NCBI RefSeq assembly: GCF_002934545.1
Contig: NZ_PTJA01000005.1
Coordinates: 186,001 to 250,000 of the forward strand
Direction of reading: 5' to 3'
From: Lacrimispora xylanisolvens
GTDB taxonomy: Bacteria; Bacillota; Clostridia; Lachnospirales; Lachnospiraceae
DNA length: 64,000 nt
Part shown: positions 52,537-60,732 of the stretch, piece by piece
Numbering within the stretch: the first letter of the stretch is position 1
How the letters are laid out: each line of letters starts with the position of its first letter
Made by a program: the position numbers and the translations under genes
The notes under the pieces: generated by a model
Told to the model about the DNA's origin: nothing
Databases searched by the model: none
Seen by the model: the letters and a program-made list of their open reading frames with translations, nothing else

Positions 52537-53247
52537 TTAAAAGAATCGGTGCAAAAAGTTCAAAATATTATCTTTTCTAACCGGCTCACTATGACCAACC
52601 ACTGCTAACTCAAAGTCAATCATACTTAATTCCTGATATAATTGTTTTGTTTTTTCCAGATCTCTGTAATGATTCTGATAAAAGCCATCGTTATAAATAT
52701 CTCCTAAAAATATCACTCTTTCCTCTGGAACGAAAACAGCTACGGAATCATCACTATGTGCGGATGGAAGGTGCATACACTCGCACGTAATGCTGCCGCA
52801 GTCCAATACAATTTTTTGCTCAAAAGTTATCAGTGCCGGAACCACCTTTATTTCTTTTAACTTTGGATACTCTGCCCGGATGTGCTCATCTGCAAACGCA
52901 ATTTCTTCGCCGGATATCAACCGCTCCTTCATTCTGGAATCAGTAAATTCCCAGGAAGACATTCTGACCAATTCCTGGTTGGTCTTTGTATGTGCAATTG
53001 TTTCTGCATCAACGGCATGCAGACCATATGTATGATCCCAATGCCAGTGTGTTATAATACAATATTTCGGCTTTTTTAAGCCTTGCTGCGTCAGAAAAAA
53101 ATTATAATCTTTCACATGATTCCCGGAATTGCCTGCATCAACCATTACCGAACATCGATCCCCATTGATATAACCTAAAACAGGGCGATCGCTGTTGGAA
53201 TCGCATTCCGTATAGTATATATTTTCTGTTAACCGATTTAATCTCAT
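52537..53247 (-). CDS. Metallo-beta-lactamase-fold hydrolase downstream of HPr-like gene
   Basis: A 236-residue MBL enzyme with the intact dinuclear-site motif THWHWDHTYG, plus MVDAGNSGNHVKDYN, SAHSDDSVAVFVPEERVIFLGDIYNDGFY and VVGHSEPVRKD. The ATG at 53247 follows AGGAGACATACT, and the stop of the HPr-like gene overlaps its leader (gap 11 bases). The sequence looks like single-domain hydrolases acting on small molecules rather than RNase J or beta-CASP nucleases. Its pairing with an HPr-like protein is unusual. It could belong functionally with the MazG/HNH/helicase genes that follow at 29 bases or simply be co-transcribed. Confidence 0.85.
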   Translation of the reverse strand: MRLNRLTENIYYTECDSNSDRPVLGYINGDRCSVMVDAGNSGNHVKDYNFFLTQQGLKKPKYCIITHWHWDHTYGLHAVDAETIAHTKTNQELVRMSSWEFTDSRMKERLISGEEIAFADEHIRAEYPKLKEIKVVPALITFEQKIVLDCGSITCECMHLPSAHSDDSVAVFVPEERVIFLGDIYNDGFYQNHYRDLEKTKQLYQELSMIDFELAVVGHSEPVRKDNILNFLHRFF

Positions 53248-53257
53248 AGTATGTCTC

Positions 53258-53530
53258 CTATTCTCCAAATCCGCTTTCTGCAAAGGTTGCTATGGATAAA
53301 ATCGCTTCTTTTTCATCTTCGCCCTGGGCTTCAAACTTCAGCTTGTCCCCCTTTATTGCGTTCATATCCATTAAGGAAAGTACATTCTTCGCATTATATT
53401 TCCTGGTGAGGTCTTCATTTTTATAGACTATAATTTCACTTATAAATCCCATAGCAAGCTTTGACAGCAAACTGGCCGGTCTTGCATGTAATCCATATGG
53501 GTTTGGTACGGTCACTATAACGATTTCCAT
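53258..53530 (-). CDS. HPr-like phosphocarrier lacking the regulatory serine
   Basis: A 90-residue HPr-family protein. The active-site histidine is H15 in NPYGLHARPASLL, so phosphotransfer from enzyme I or another donor is possible. The HPr kinase site of Firmicutes (Ser46 in K-S-I-M-G) reads K48-N49-V-L-S-L here, so Asn replaces Ser and there is a three-residue insertion before it. It therefore cannot be a normal catabolite-control HPr. AAAAGGGGAGG lies 6 bases before the ATG. It heads a co-directional eight-gene run with a good promoter flanked by repeats. Closest idea: an NPr/Crh-like regulatory paralogue, but its partner is unknown. Confidence 0.88.
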   Translation of the reverse strand: MEIVIVTVPNPYGLHARPASLLSKLAMGFISEIIVYKNEDLTRKYNAKNVLSLMDMNAIKGDKLKFEAQGEDEKEAILSIATFAESGFGE

Positions 53531-53570
53531 GGTATTCCTCCCCTTTTAATACAGTAATAGCGGCATTTAA

Positions 53571-53650
53571 ATGATCATTAGTCTCTTTAAGGAAAGTATA
53601 GTTTGTAATGGTAGTTCTGTAAAGGAAAAAGCAAACGAATATGATCATTA
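53571..53650 (-). promoter_or_regulatory. HPr-operon promoter flanked by two ATGATCATTA boxes
   Basis: Minus strand TTTACA (53623-53618), a 17-base spacer and TATACT (53600-53595), each 5/6 to consensus. Exact copies of ATGATCATTA, containing the palindrome ATGATCAT, lie at 53571-53580 and 53641-53650, 70 bases apart and on either side of the promoter. This spacing suits cooperative binding or looping by a repressor. Confidence 0.7.
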
Positions 53651-53736
53651 TCTCTATTTTTAGGCTTCAATTGTAAATGGTTGCATTTTAATCAGTTAGT
53701 CATTTTATCAAGTTACGATCATAAGTTTCACTAAAT

Positions 53737-53761
53737 AGAGCCATGCGTCTGGCACGGCCCT
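53737..53761 (-). terminator. Terminator after the AAA/PD-(D/E)XK gene
   Basis: On the minus-strand RNA, 53761-53752 pairs with 53746-53737 over 10 bp (two G-U pairs) with a 5-base loop, followed by ATTT. It is 14 bases past the stop at 53775. Confidence 0.65.
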
Positions 53762-53774
53762 GTTCATATAACAT

Positions 53775-54188
53775 TTATATCTGTATGATCTTATGCACCA
53801 TACTGCATCGTTTCTTGTCATGGGCTAAACCGACACACAGAACCTCTCCTGATAATCCTGTATAATATTGATTATCAATTATCTGTTGTAATGCCTCTTC
53901 CCTAAGCCGTTCCAAATCTTCTCCCTGTTTAAATTCAATAATTACATGACTATGAGCAGGCATCAATGCTTCCAGAGTGATATCACTTCTTCCGAATCCG
54001 GCTTCTATGTTACTTGTTACCTTATAAGTGCCTCTTAGCGTAATGCACATTCCTAAAAACAGCATGTGATATGCATTTTCCTTGGCATCCATGTAACTGG
54101 TGCAAGATATGACAATATCCTGATATAACTCAAAAAACCGTTTCATATCTTTATTAATCAGGCAAGAAAGCATTTGCTGCAAGTCCAT
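53775..54188 (-). pseudogene. C-terminal PD-(D/E)XK part of a frameshifted AAA/nuclease protein
   Basis: A 137-residue reading frame whose residues match the nuclease half of AAA-ATPase-like/PDDEXK_9 proteins: MDLQQMLSCLINKDMKRFFELYQ, NAYHMLFLGMCITLRGTYKVTSNIEAGFGRSDITLEA and HVIIEFKQGEDLERLREEALQQI, giving the D-(x)-E-x-K-like catalytic core (SDI, IIEFK). The frame continues upstream of its ATG as ISGVDG, which is exactly what should follow the end of the preceding reading frame. It is therefore the tail of one gene broken by a one- or two-base change, not an independent gene. Confidence 0.82.
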
Positions 54189-54192
54189 TCCG

Positions 54193-55407
54193 TCAACACC
54201 TGATATCTATCAATACTTGAAATTCCGACATCACTTCATCATTAGGAATTTTTACCACTGCCGTATTGGAATCAATCCGTTTCAGGGCGGTCAGATAGCC
54301 CGAGTTCACCAGTAGTCCCCACAAACTATAATTACTATCTCGTTCTATATATGAAGTTTCTAACGTAAGCCATACAGATATTTCTTTTCCTGAAGCCAAT
54401 TGATCAAAGTCTTCCCAAAATCGCTTGTCTGCTGTCCGAAGTGCTTGTTTCACTAAAAAGTTAAAGGATGTATTAATCCAATAGTTATCCAATGAACCTA
54501 TATCAGCATAATTTAAAACAGACCATGGATTGTATATTTCTACTCCTCCAAATCGGTAACCATCATACTTCATACGTACATTTTCGTCCAAAATCAAACC
54601 ATAATCAGTTAAAAGTTTTTCTGTCTCCCCAACAGTAAGGCCAAAATAAGATGCATATTGTTTGTGCATAACCGTATACACTCTGGCATTGTTAAATTGA
54701 GAAAATATACTTTCCTTAGCAACTCTCTGTACTCCCGTGATAAGAGCCTGACCAAGTGATGAATTTCCCTTCATTGCACTCCCATAAAGATTGGCAAAAA
54801 ACGGGCCCAGCTGGTTATGGTATCCGTATTCGTAACTGCTCATAATTGGCTGGTCATATTCATCAATTAAAAGAATCGGACGTATATGATAGAATTCATA
54901 AACAACTCTGGTTAAATCCAGTAACACACCAGACAGATAGATATGAGTGGATTTCTGATCCATCAACAAATCGTAGGATTCATAAAATTTCTTCGTACTA
55001 AAAGAATTTTTGTTTAGTTTATCTCTGAATTTTTCTTCATAGTAACCATATTGTTCTTGCATCGCCAATTTTAATTGGGCAGTCAGCTCCTCTACCGTGG
55101 TTCCTTTAGAATTTTTAAATGTAAAATAAATGACAGGTCTTGAATTAATCTGATCCGCGTATTCCGTATCCATAATTGCCAGACCATTAAAAATATCTCT
55201 GCTATCCTTTTCGATATCAAAAAATTCCTTAAGCATCGTCACATTTAATGTCTTTCCAAACCTCCTTGGACGGGCAATCAGTGTAACTTCATCCTTCATT
55301 TCTATAAAATCCTTTATCATTAATGTTTTATCTACGTAATAGGATCCATTTTCACGTAATTTACGAAAATCATCATTTCCGATTGGTAAGATTCTTTTTA
55401 CACCCAT
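54193..55407 (-). pseudogene. N-terminal AAA-ATPase part of the frameshifted protein
   Basis: A 404-residue reading frame with the features of AAA-ATPase-like (DUF1703 group) proteins: KRILPIGNDDFRKLRENGSYYVDKTLMIKDFI, Walker A-like ARPRRFGKTLNVTML, Walker B-like IRPILLIDEYDQPIMSSYEYGYH and LITGVQRVAKESIFSQFNN. It stops at VLIDIRC, where homologues continue as VLI..ISG.DGMDL into the nuclease half. The intact gene would span 53775-55407 (about 540 residues), the normal length. AAAGGATAGAAGG precedes the ATG. These proteins are abundant, often degenerate, in gut Clostridia; their role, possibly in conflict with mobile DNA, is unsettled. Confidence 0.85.
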
Positions 55408-55545
55408 GCCTTCTATCCTTTCTAAAACATTTTCAGAACGTGCTATCTTTATAATAACATATTACTTCCAGTCTTACCAGTCCAGGCCAATGTATTCTAT
55501 TCATAATATATTACACAAGAAGCTTAAAGAAATTAGAAAATTGAA

Positions 55546-55572
55546 AAGGAGACCGCAATCTGCAATCTCCTT
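55546..55572 (-). terminator. Terminator of the HerA/dynamin/toxin operon
   Basis: Minus strand AAGGAGA pairs with TCTCCTT over 7 bp with a 13-base loop, followed by TTTC, 117 bases past the immunity gene stop. The 281-base gap between 55408 and 55688 holds nothing else recognisable; it is very AT-rich. Confidence 0.65.
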
Positions 55573-55688
55573 ATTCTCTCTGTTGGAACAACAGAATTCT
55601 ATTTATTCCTACCAATCCTCCATCCAGTTTAAACATGCCCTAATTTATCTCTTTTTTCTTTTTATATTTTTTCAATTTAATTTAGAAA

Positions 55689-56093
55689 CTATTTTGCTCT
55701 ACTTAAGCATTCAGTCAGATAATCGGATATAGAATCGTGAATCTTTTCCAATTTATCATACTGCAAACTAAATACCTGACCCTCCTCGTTGCAAATTACT
55801 ATCAATCCATCAATTCCCTGATTTTCAAGTACAAAGCAATTTACTGGAAACGATGAATTCAGTTCTTTCTCCTGTTTTGTCACTTGGACAACATTAAGAT
55901 ATCCTTCAACGTTTAGTCCAGTCCATTCAGTTCCATAGAAGCTAATCGCTCCATATGCTTTTACGTAGTCAACAAATTCTTCTGGAAAAGATAATCCAAG
56001 CTCATTCTGTGCGTCCTTCAGTTGCTTAAAAGAACAACCCTTTGCCTGGTATAGCTTTTCAATTGATTTAATCTTATTTACTATATCACTCAT
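55689..56093 (-). CDS. SMI1/KNR4 (SUKH)-fold immunity protein
   Basis: A 134-residue SUKH-superfamily protein: helical start (SDIVNKIKSIEKLYQAKGCSFKQLKDAQNELGLSFPEEFVDYVKAYGAISFYGTEWTGLN), where the LGLSFPEEFVDYVKAYG segment is the family hallmark, then beta strands (CFVLENQGIDGLIVICNEEGQVFSLQYDKLEKIHDSISDYL). SUKH proteins neutralise nuclease toxins of polymorphic toxin systems by direct binding. Its ATG overlaps the toxin stop (ATGA), which ties synthesis of the antidote to the toxin. It is the last gene of the operon and is followed by a terminator. Cognate pairing with the LHH toxin is inferred from adjacency. Confidence 0.9.
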   Translation of the reverse strand: MSDIVNKIKSIEKLYQAKGCSFKQLKDAQNELGLSFPEEFVDYVKAYGAISFYGTEWTGLNVEGYLNVVQVTKQEKELNSSFPVNCFVLENQGIDGLIVICNEEGQVFSLQYDKLEKIHDSISDYLTECLSRAK

Positions 56094-56875
56094 ACGCTCG
56101 CCTCACTTTCATTTGCTCTTGATTCCCAATGTGAACTTCTCTCATTTCCAAATGCCTGCCTATCAATTTCTGATTCCTTGGTCTTATCATGTAATATTGA
56201 ATCATTGCCTTTGCCTCTGTGTTCTTCCTGCGTAAGTTCCGCCAAAGGACTATCGGTATGCTGCCCGATATGATGTAATTCGATAACTTTACCATCTTTA
56301 CTAATTGGTGATAAGCCCTGTTCAGCTCTTTCTTTATTAGTCCTGCCCATTGCATCCTTCTGATTCCAATCAATGTCATCTCTTATTAAGCACTTCTTGC
56401 CACCAATCTCTGCTTCTATGAGACCTGCATTTTTATAAATCTCATATTCTTTCATTGAGCCTATAGCATCAATAATTTCATCAGACCAACCTGTTTCTTC
56501 CTTAATCTTTACTTTTTCCTCTTGGGTCAGTCCTTCGTGAGTATTTTCATTAGCATCCGTATCGCCTTCAGATGTTTCGCCCTTATTCTCAGAGATCTTG
56601 TCCCTTACATTTTCAATGTTCTGTTCCATTTTTTCTCTTAGTTGCTCAGGTGTCAAGTACTTTATATCTTCCAGCTTAGTCATTACTCCATCGCCTGTAG
56701 CCTTTATATCCTCAACCGATTTAGAAGCAATCTCATCAATATTACCTTCTGTCATTTGCTTTGCTTTTTCTCCAAGCTGCTTACCTTTATCAACAGCAGC
56801 TTCACCGGTCTTCTCAAAAACGTCCTTTGCAACTTTTCCAGCTTCTTTTAATGCAGCAGCAATTTCTATAGCCAT
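56090..56875 (-). CDS. LHH-type (HNH/endonuclease VII) nuclease toxin
   Basis: A 261-residue toxin. Residues 1-45 are an Ala/Lys-rich amphipathic helix region (AIEIAAALKEAGKVAKDVFE, GKQLGEKAKQM), 46-115 an acidic linker. From about 118 lies a conserved pre-toxin segment (EETGWSDEIIDAIGSMKEYEIYKNAGLIEAEIGGKKCLIRDDIDW) and then the LHH nuclease: L200-H201-H202 in VIELHHIGQHTDSPLAEL, H219 in EEHRGKGN, and ILHD. There is no signal peptide, no large delivery module such as RHS or LXG and no MuF domain, so export must use another route, perhaps the HerA-type ATPase whose gene overlaps it by 10 bases. The SUKH gene follows in overlap. Confidence 0.88.
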   Translation of the reverse strand: MAIEIAAALKEAGKVAKDVFEKTGEAAVDKGKQLGEKAKQMTEGNIDEIASKSVEDIKATGDGVMTKLEDIKYLTPEQLREKMEQNIENVRDKISENKGETSEGDTDANENTHEGLTQEEKVKIKEETGWSDEIIDAIGSMKEYEIYKNAGLIEAEIGGKKCLIRDDIDWNQKDAMGRTNKERAEQGLSPISKDGKVIELHHIGQHTDSPLAELTQEEHRGKGNDSILHDKTKESEIDRQAFGNERSSHWESRANESEASV

Positions 56876-59800
56876 CCTCTCATCTCCTGATACAGTTTTG
56901 ATTTCACATTTGTAATAAATGATTTATCTTCAAATAAAAGAAAATCATTTGTAAGATTAGAAATATCATAACCAGCTGCATATTCAGCCGAGACTAAACA
57001 TGCAACAATCTCTACAACTCGTGCTTCCGGTTTCTTTTTATAAAATTTCTGCATTATCTTTTCTATATCTACAAGCTTCTCAACGGTTGGAACCCTAATT
57101 GTGCTCTCCAACAATTTTATCATCTCATCAGATGGCATTTGGTGATTACTAAACGCACCTGAAATCAGTAAAGAAATAACTTCATCAGTGATACTACTAA
57201 TTATACAATCTTTTTTATTTACGCCAGGTATCATAGTCATTGACTTGAGCATAATTTTTTTATCCAGATCCTCATTAGCTTTTTCAAGTCCGTTAAATAT
57301 TTTATCTTTATCAGGCTTATACATCAAACTTATCAGTGTTTTCACAGCCCATACTGACACTTCTTTTGGAAGTTGATTTGATATGATGCTCTTATTGATG
57401 TTAAATAGTTTTCCCTCTATATCGCGTTCATAAAGATTGGTATCTGTAATGTTGTTTTTCTTAACCTCATTAATCTTGACAATAACTGGCTGAACCATTC
57501 CTTCTTTATGGCAAAGAGCATAGCCCACTTTTTGGTTACCAAGATATATTGCATTTTCTACTTCCACACCTATAGTATTTGCCACTGCCTCTTGATCATC
57601 CATAGCTACTATTCTATGTATAATCTTATTTGAAGAATTCTTAATAACATCAGGAGCTAACTTGCTCGGTATCTGTTCTGCGACAATAACTCCCTGACCA
57701 TATGAGCGCATCTCTGCAAGCATATTAGAGAAGTGCTCTACTGCTTTTCCCTTTGGATTTCCTAAGTCTTCATTATTCTCTGTAGACACATTCTTAAGCA
57801 ATCTATGTGCTTCTTCAATTACTAATAAATGCTCTAGCCCTTTGACTTCTCCAATTTCCTTCTTAACCTGCCTATATTCATTTACATACAAGATGAGTAG
57901 TCCTAATGCAAAAGCCTTATCCGCATCATCGGCTAAGCCTTCCAACTCAAGAACAGTATTTTTTCCAAGCAGGTCGTCGAAATTCATTATATCGTAGGTA
58001 TTAAACATAAATCCTTTTGCACCAACGCATAAACTATCAATTCTTGCCTTAATAGCGCTTCGGATATTTCCCTTTACCTCTCCCTCATATGACATTTCGT
58101 TTTCGATGTAATAATCAACTTCATTTTTCAAATCCTGCATCATTGGAAAGAGATACTTATGGGCTTTTACCGCATACTTATCTTTTACTTCGTTTTCATT
58201 GAAAATACTAAGTCCACCATTTCCACCTGTCAAACATGGGTGAAACCCTAATGTTAAATTCCATCCTTTCTTGGTATAAATGTTATATAAACACTTTTCC
58301 AATATATAAGGCATTGGACCATAGAATGCAAATGAAGCGCAAAATAGGTCTTTCAGCAAATCTATATGCTGCTGAGGACTAATTCCAGGTAATATGTAAA
58401 ATGGATTTAACTTCAAACAGTTAATCTCCGGACGTCCCAATGTAAACACTTCGACCTCTTTCGTTAAATTACGATATTCCTTCTTTGCTGGTTCTATTAC
58501 CAAAAAAGGCTTATCCACTGCTTCAAGAATTCCTTTTACAGTATTAGTCTTACCGCTACCAGTAATTCCACAAACAAATGTATGTTTATTAAGATCCTCC
58601 TCACTAAGACCAAACTGAACATTTGGCAAAGGTCTCTCATACTCACATACTTTTCCAATAGATATATCTGAGTTATCAATCTTACTATTGATCGAATACC
58701 CCTTTGCTTTCTTTATCTCAAATCCTACGGTATTATCTACTGGAATTGTACATATTCCGCACAATTCTTCTGAAGTAACCAAGCTACACAAAGGACTATT
58801 ACTTGTGTTTTCAAAGAAACCCTCAGGGATAAGAAGTTGCTGATTATGTATGTTTTTCACTTCGCCCTTATCGCCAAAGCAACTATCCTTATAAGAGAAA
58901 ACAACTGGCGGCAAGATTTCAGGAACCCCAGATGCCACCTCGCTGTATAAACTTCCTTGTATGATTTTACTAGCGATTTCACTATCAGATGAATAAGTAA
59001 CTACAGATTCCCACATACCAATACTGCGACCAATCTTCAATCTATCGGTCATTGACTCAGCCATCTTCATAAGTTCCAATGCAAAACCATTCTGAATATC
59101 ACCTGATATTGATTCACTACTATTTATTGTTTTTGTTACAGCATCACTATACCCATCAGTCACACTATGGGAAGTACCTTTAGTCTTACTTCTGTTAAAG
59201 TTGAATTGCTTTCCAACAATTAATCCAATAAGTCCACCGCCTACAGCTCCAACTACCGTTCCCACTCCTGGAATGATAGAACCAATAGCAGCGCCTGCAG
59301 CTGCCGTAGGTAAAGCACCTGACATGCTTCCCCCTTTTGTTTTACTTTCTTGTGTTCCATTGCTTTCGTTATGCGTGGCTGTGTGTGTATTGCTCTCCGA
59401 ATCACCTTTTTGTAAAGAAACTGTTCGTTTTGAGATAGCAAAGCAATCATCCTGTATCTTTATTGCCTGGTTAATTTTATTTTGAATTTCATACTCATCG
59501 ACAGGCTTACAAAGAACCATAATTGTATAATTTTCGCCATTCAAACTACGCATCAAGGCTGATAAATCCTTATTTTGTAATTCCCCATCAATTTTTAATG
59601 CCGGTACACCAGAAATGCAACCAACATATCTATCTTGGTCGTAACCATTTTTATCATCTTTTGATACTATTTTACTATTTGCAAAACTCTCCTGAAATTC
59701 GTCGATTTTCATTCCCGGAAGAAGTCCTTCAATAATCTTTTTTACTGTCGTATTACTTGATGTAGGAGCAATTCCAATCACTAAAGACGTTTTTCCTGCA

Positions 59801-60117
59801 TTGCTTACAATTCCATAGCACACTTCCTGCTTAATGGAATATGCCATTGTGTAGAGTTTCTGCATTTTTGCAGCAAAAAAAGGAAACAACTCATCCACTT
59901 TGTCAACTGTGCACTCACTTAATCTATAAAATGTAAATGAATTTAATAACTCCAGCGAATTTTCTTTTTCTAGATTGATAGCTGTTTCTTGGCTAATGCT
60001 ATATGCAGGATAAAAATTTGAAACAAAATCCGCAGTGCATCTTGCGAGCAGCTCTGTATCTTTTTTAAATATGGAGAGCCTTTTATCCTCGTCCATAACG
60101 GTTATTTCATTTGCCAT
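56866..60117 (-). CDS. HerA/FtsK-superfamily ATPase with glycine-zipper insert
   Basis: A 1083-residue ATPase. The catalytic core is HerA-like: Walker A VCGITGSGKTNTVKG (G517-T524 as GITGSGKT), EPAKKEYRNL, LNPFYILPGISPQQHIDLLKDLF, Walker B HLLVIEEAHRLL (764-773), EMRSYGQGVIVAEQIPSKLAPDVIKNSSNKIIHRI, the sensor region typical of HerA/VirB4 relatives. Residues 1-230 are a separate N-terminal domain; 263-302 form a G/A-rich hydrophobic hairpin (GALPTAAAGAAIGSIIPGVGTVVGA...) able to enter membranes. Its ATG abuts the membrane-hairpin gene stop (TAGATG). Tight coupling with the toxin gene suggests a pump for DNA or protein. No NurA, relaxase or secretion channel is present. Confidence 0.85.
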   Translation of the reverse strand: MANEITVMDEDKRLSIFKKDTELLARCTADFVSNFYPAYSISQETAINLEKENSLELLNSFTFYRLSECTVDKVDELFPFFAAKMQKLYTMAYSIKQEVCYGIVSNAGKTSLVIGIAPTSSNTTVKKIIEGLLPGMKIDEFQESFANSKIVSKDDKNGYDQDRYVGCISGVPALKIDGELQNKDLSALMRSLNGENYTIMVLCKPVDEYEIQNKINQAIKIQDDCFAISKRTVSLQKGDSESNTHTATHNESNGTQESKTKGGSMSGALPTAAAGAAIGSIIPGVGTVVGAVGGGLIGLIVGKQFNFNRSKTKGTSHSVTDGYSDAVTKTINSSESISGDIQNGFALELMKMAESMTDRLKIGRSIGMWESVVTYSSDSEIASKIIQGSLYSEVASGVPEILPPVVFSYKDSCFGDKGEVKNIHNQQLLIPEGFFENTSNSPLCSLVTSEELCGICTIPVDNTVGFEIKKAKGYSINSKIDNSDISIGKVCEYERPLPNVQFGLSEEDLNKHTFVCGITGSGKTNTVKGILEAVDKPFLVIEPAKKEYRNLTKEVEVFTLGRPEINCLKLNPFYILPGISPQQHIDLLKDLFCASFAFYGPMPYILEKCLYNIYTKKGWNLTLGFHPCLTGGNGGLSIFNENEVKDKYAVKAHKYLFPMMQDLKNEVDYYIENEMSYEGEVKGNIRSAIKARIDSLCVGAKGFMFNTYDIMNFDDLLGKNTVLELEGLADDADKAFALGLLILYVNEYRQVKKEIGEVKGLEHLLVIEEAHRLLKNVSTENNEDLGNPKGKAVEHFSNMLAEMRSYGQGVIVAEQIPSKLAPDVIKNSSNKIIHRIVAMDDQEAVANTIGVEVENAIYLGNQKVGYALCHKEGMVQPVIVKINEVKKNNITDTNLYERDIEGKLFNINKSIISNQLPKEVSVWAVKTLISLMYKPDKDKIFNGLEKANEDLDKKIMLKSMTMIPGVNKKDCIISSITDEVISLLISGAFSNHQMPSDEMIKLLESTIRVPTVEKLVDIEKIMQKFYKKKPEARVVEIVACLVSAEYAAGYDISNLTNDFLLFEDKSFITNVKSKLYQEMRGWL

Positions 60118-60732
60118 CTAAGCCTTCATTCCCTTCTCTAATATAGCGATTTTCTCGTCATAGTATTTTTCTACTGATTCAATCCACAAAAATACAGATT
60201 TCTTTATGTCACTAAGATAATTATCTATGATAGCACTAATATCAGTTTTACCAACTTTATTATCATCTTTTAATACAATTGCCATGATTACTGCTATAAT
60301 TACTGCTATTCCAATTGGAGTCAAACTCTTAAGTGGAATGCTAACAATTCCACCCACCACCACAACTGCTCCACATTTTACCCACTTATCGAATTCTTTT
60401 TTGCTTTCTTGGTAGTCAATCTTATCTGGAATATCAAAAACGAATTTACTATTAAGATCCTTCAATATATCTAGCTGGTAAAATGCTGCCTTATTCTCCG
60501 CGTTCAAATAAAGTGAACCTGCAAGGGTCTTCTCCATAAGCATATTGTATGTACTGGACAAAATCATTTTACTTTCCGGAGTAAACTTATTAACCGTTGT
60601 TATCGTGATTTTGTTAATCACTTGCTTATCAGACATTCCAGAAGATATGCTCTTTCTTGCATCTTTTCTTAAACTTTCTATAATCTTGTCAATATAGTTC
60701 TCAATTTTCTTTTTATCATTACTCTGCAACAT
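60118..60732 (-). CDS. Membrane-hairpin protein of the dynamin/HerA operon
   Basis: A 204-residue protein that I do not recognise. Residues 1-100 are charged and mostly helical (KKKIENYIDKIIESLRKDARKSISSG); 117-154 are two hydrophobic segments with a short turn (VKCGAVVVVGGIVSIP and IGIAVIIAVIMAIVL), a membrane hairpin; 155-204 return to a charged helix (VEKYYDEKIAILEKGMKA). It overlaps the dynamin-like gene by 14 bases and directly abuts the HerA-like gene, so all three are made in fixed order. By analogy with partners of bacterial dynamins it could anchor the GTPase to the membrane, but this is inference from position and topology only. Confidence 0.8.
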   Translation of the reverse strand: MLQSNDKKKIENYIDKIIESLRKDARKSISSGMSDKQVINKITITTVNKFTPESKMILSSTYNMLMEKTLAGSLYLNAENKAAFYQLDILKDLNSKFVFDIPDKIDYQESKKEFDKWVKCGAVVVVGGIVSIPLKSLTPIGIAVIIAVIMAIVLKDDNKVGKTDISAIIDNYLSDIKKSVFLWIESVEKYYDEKIAILEKGMKA

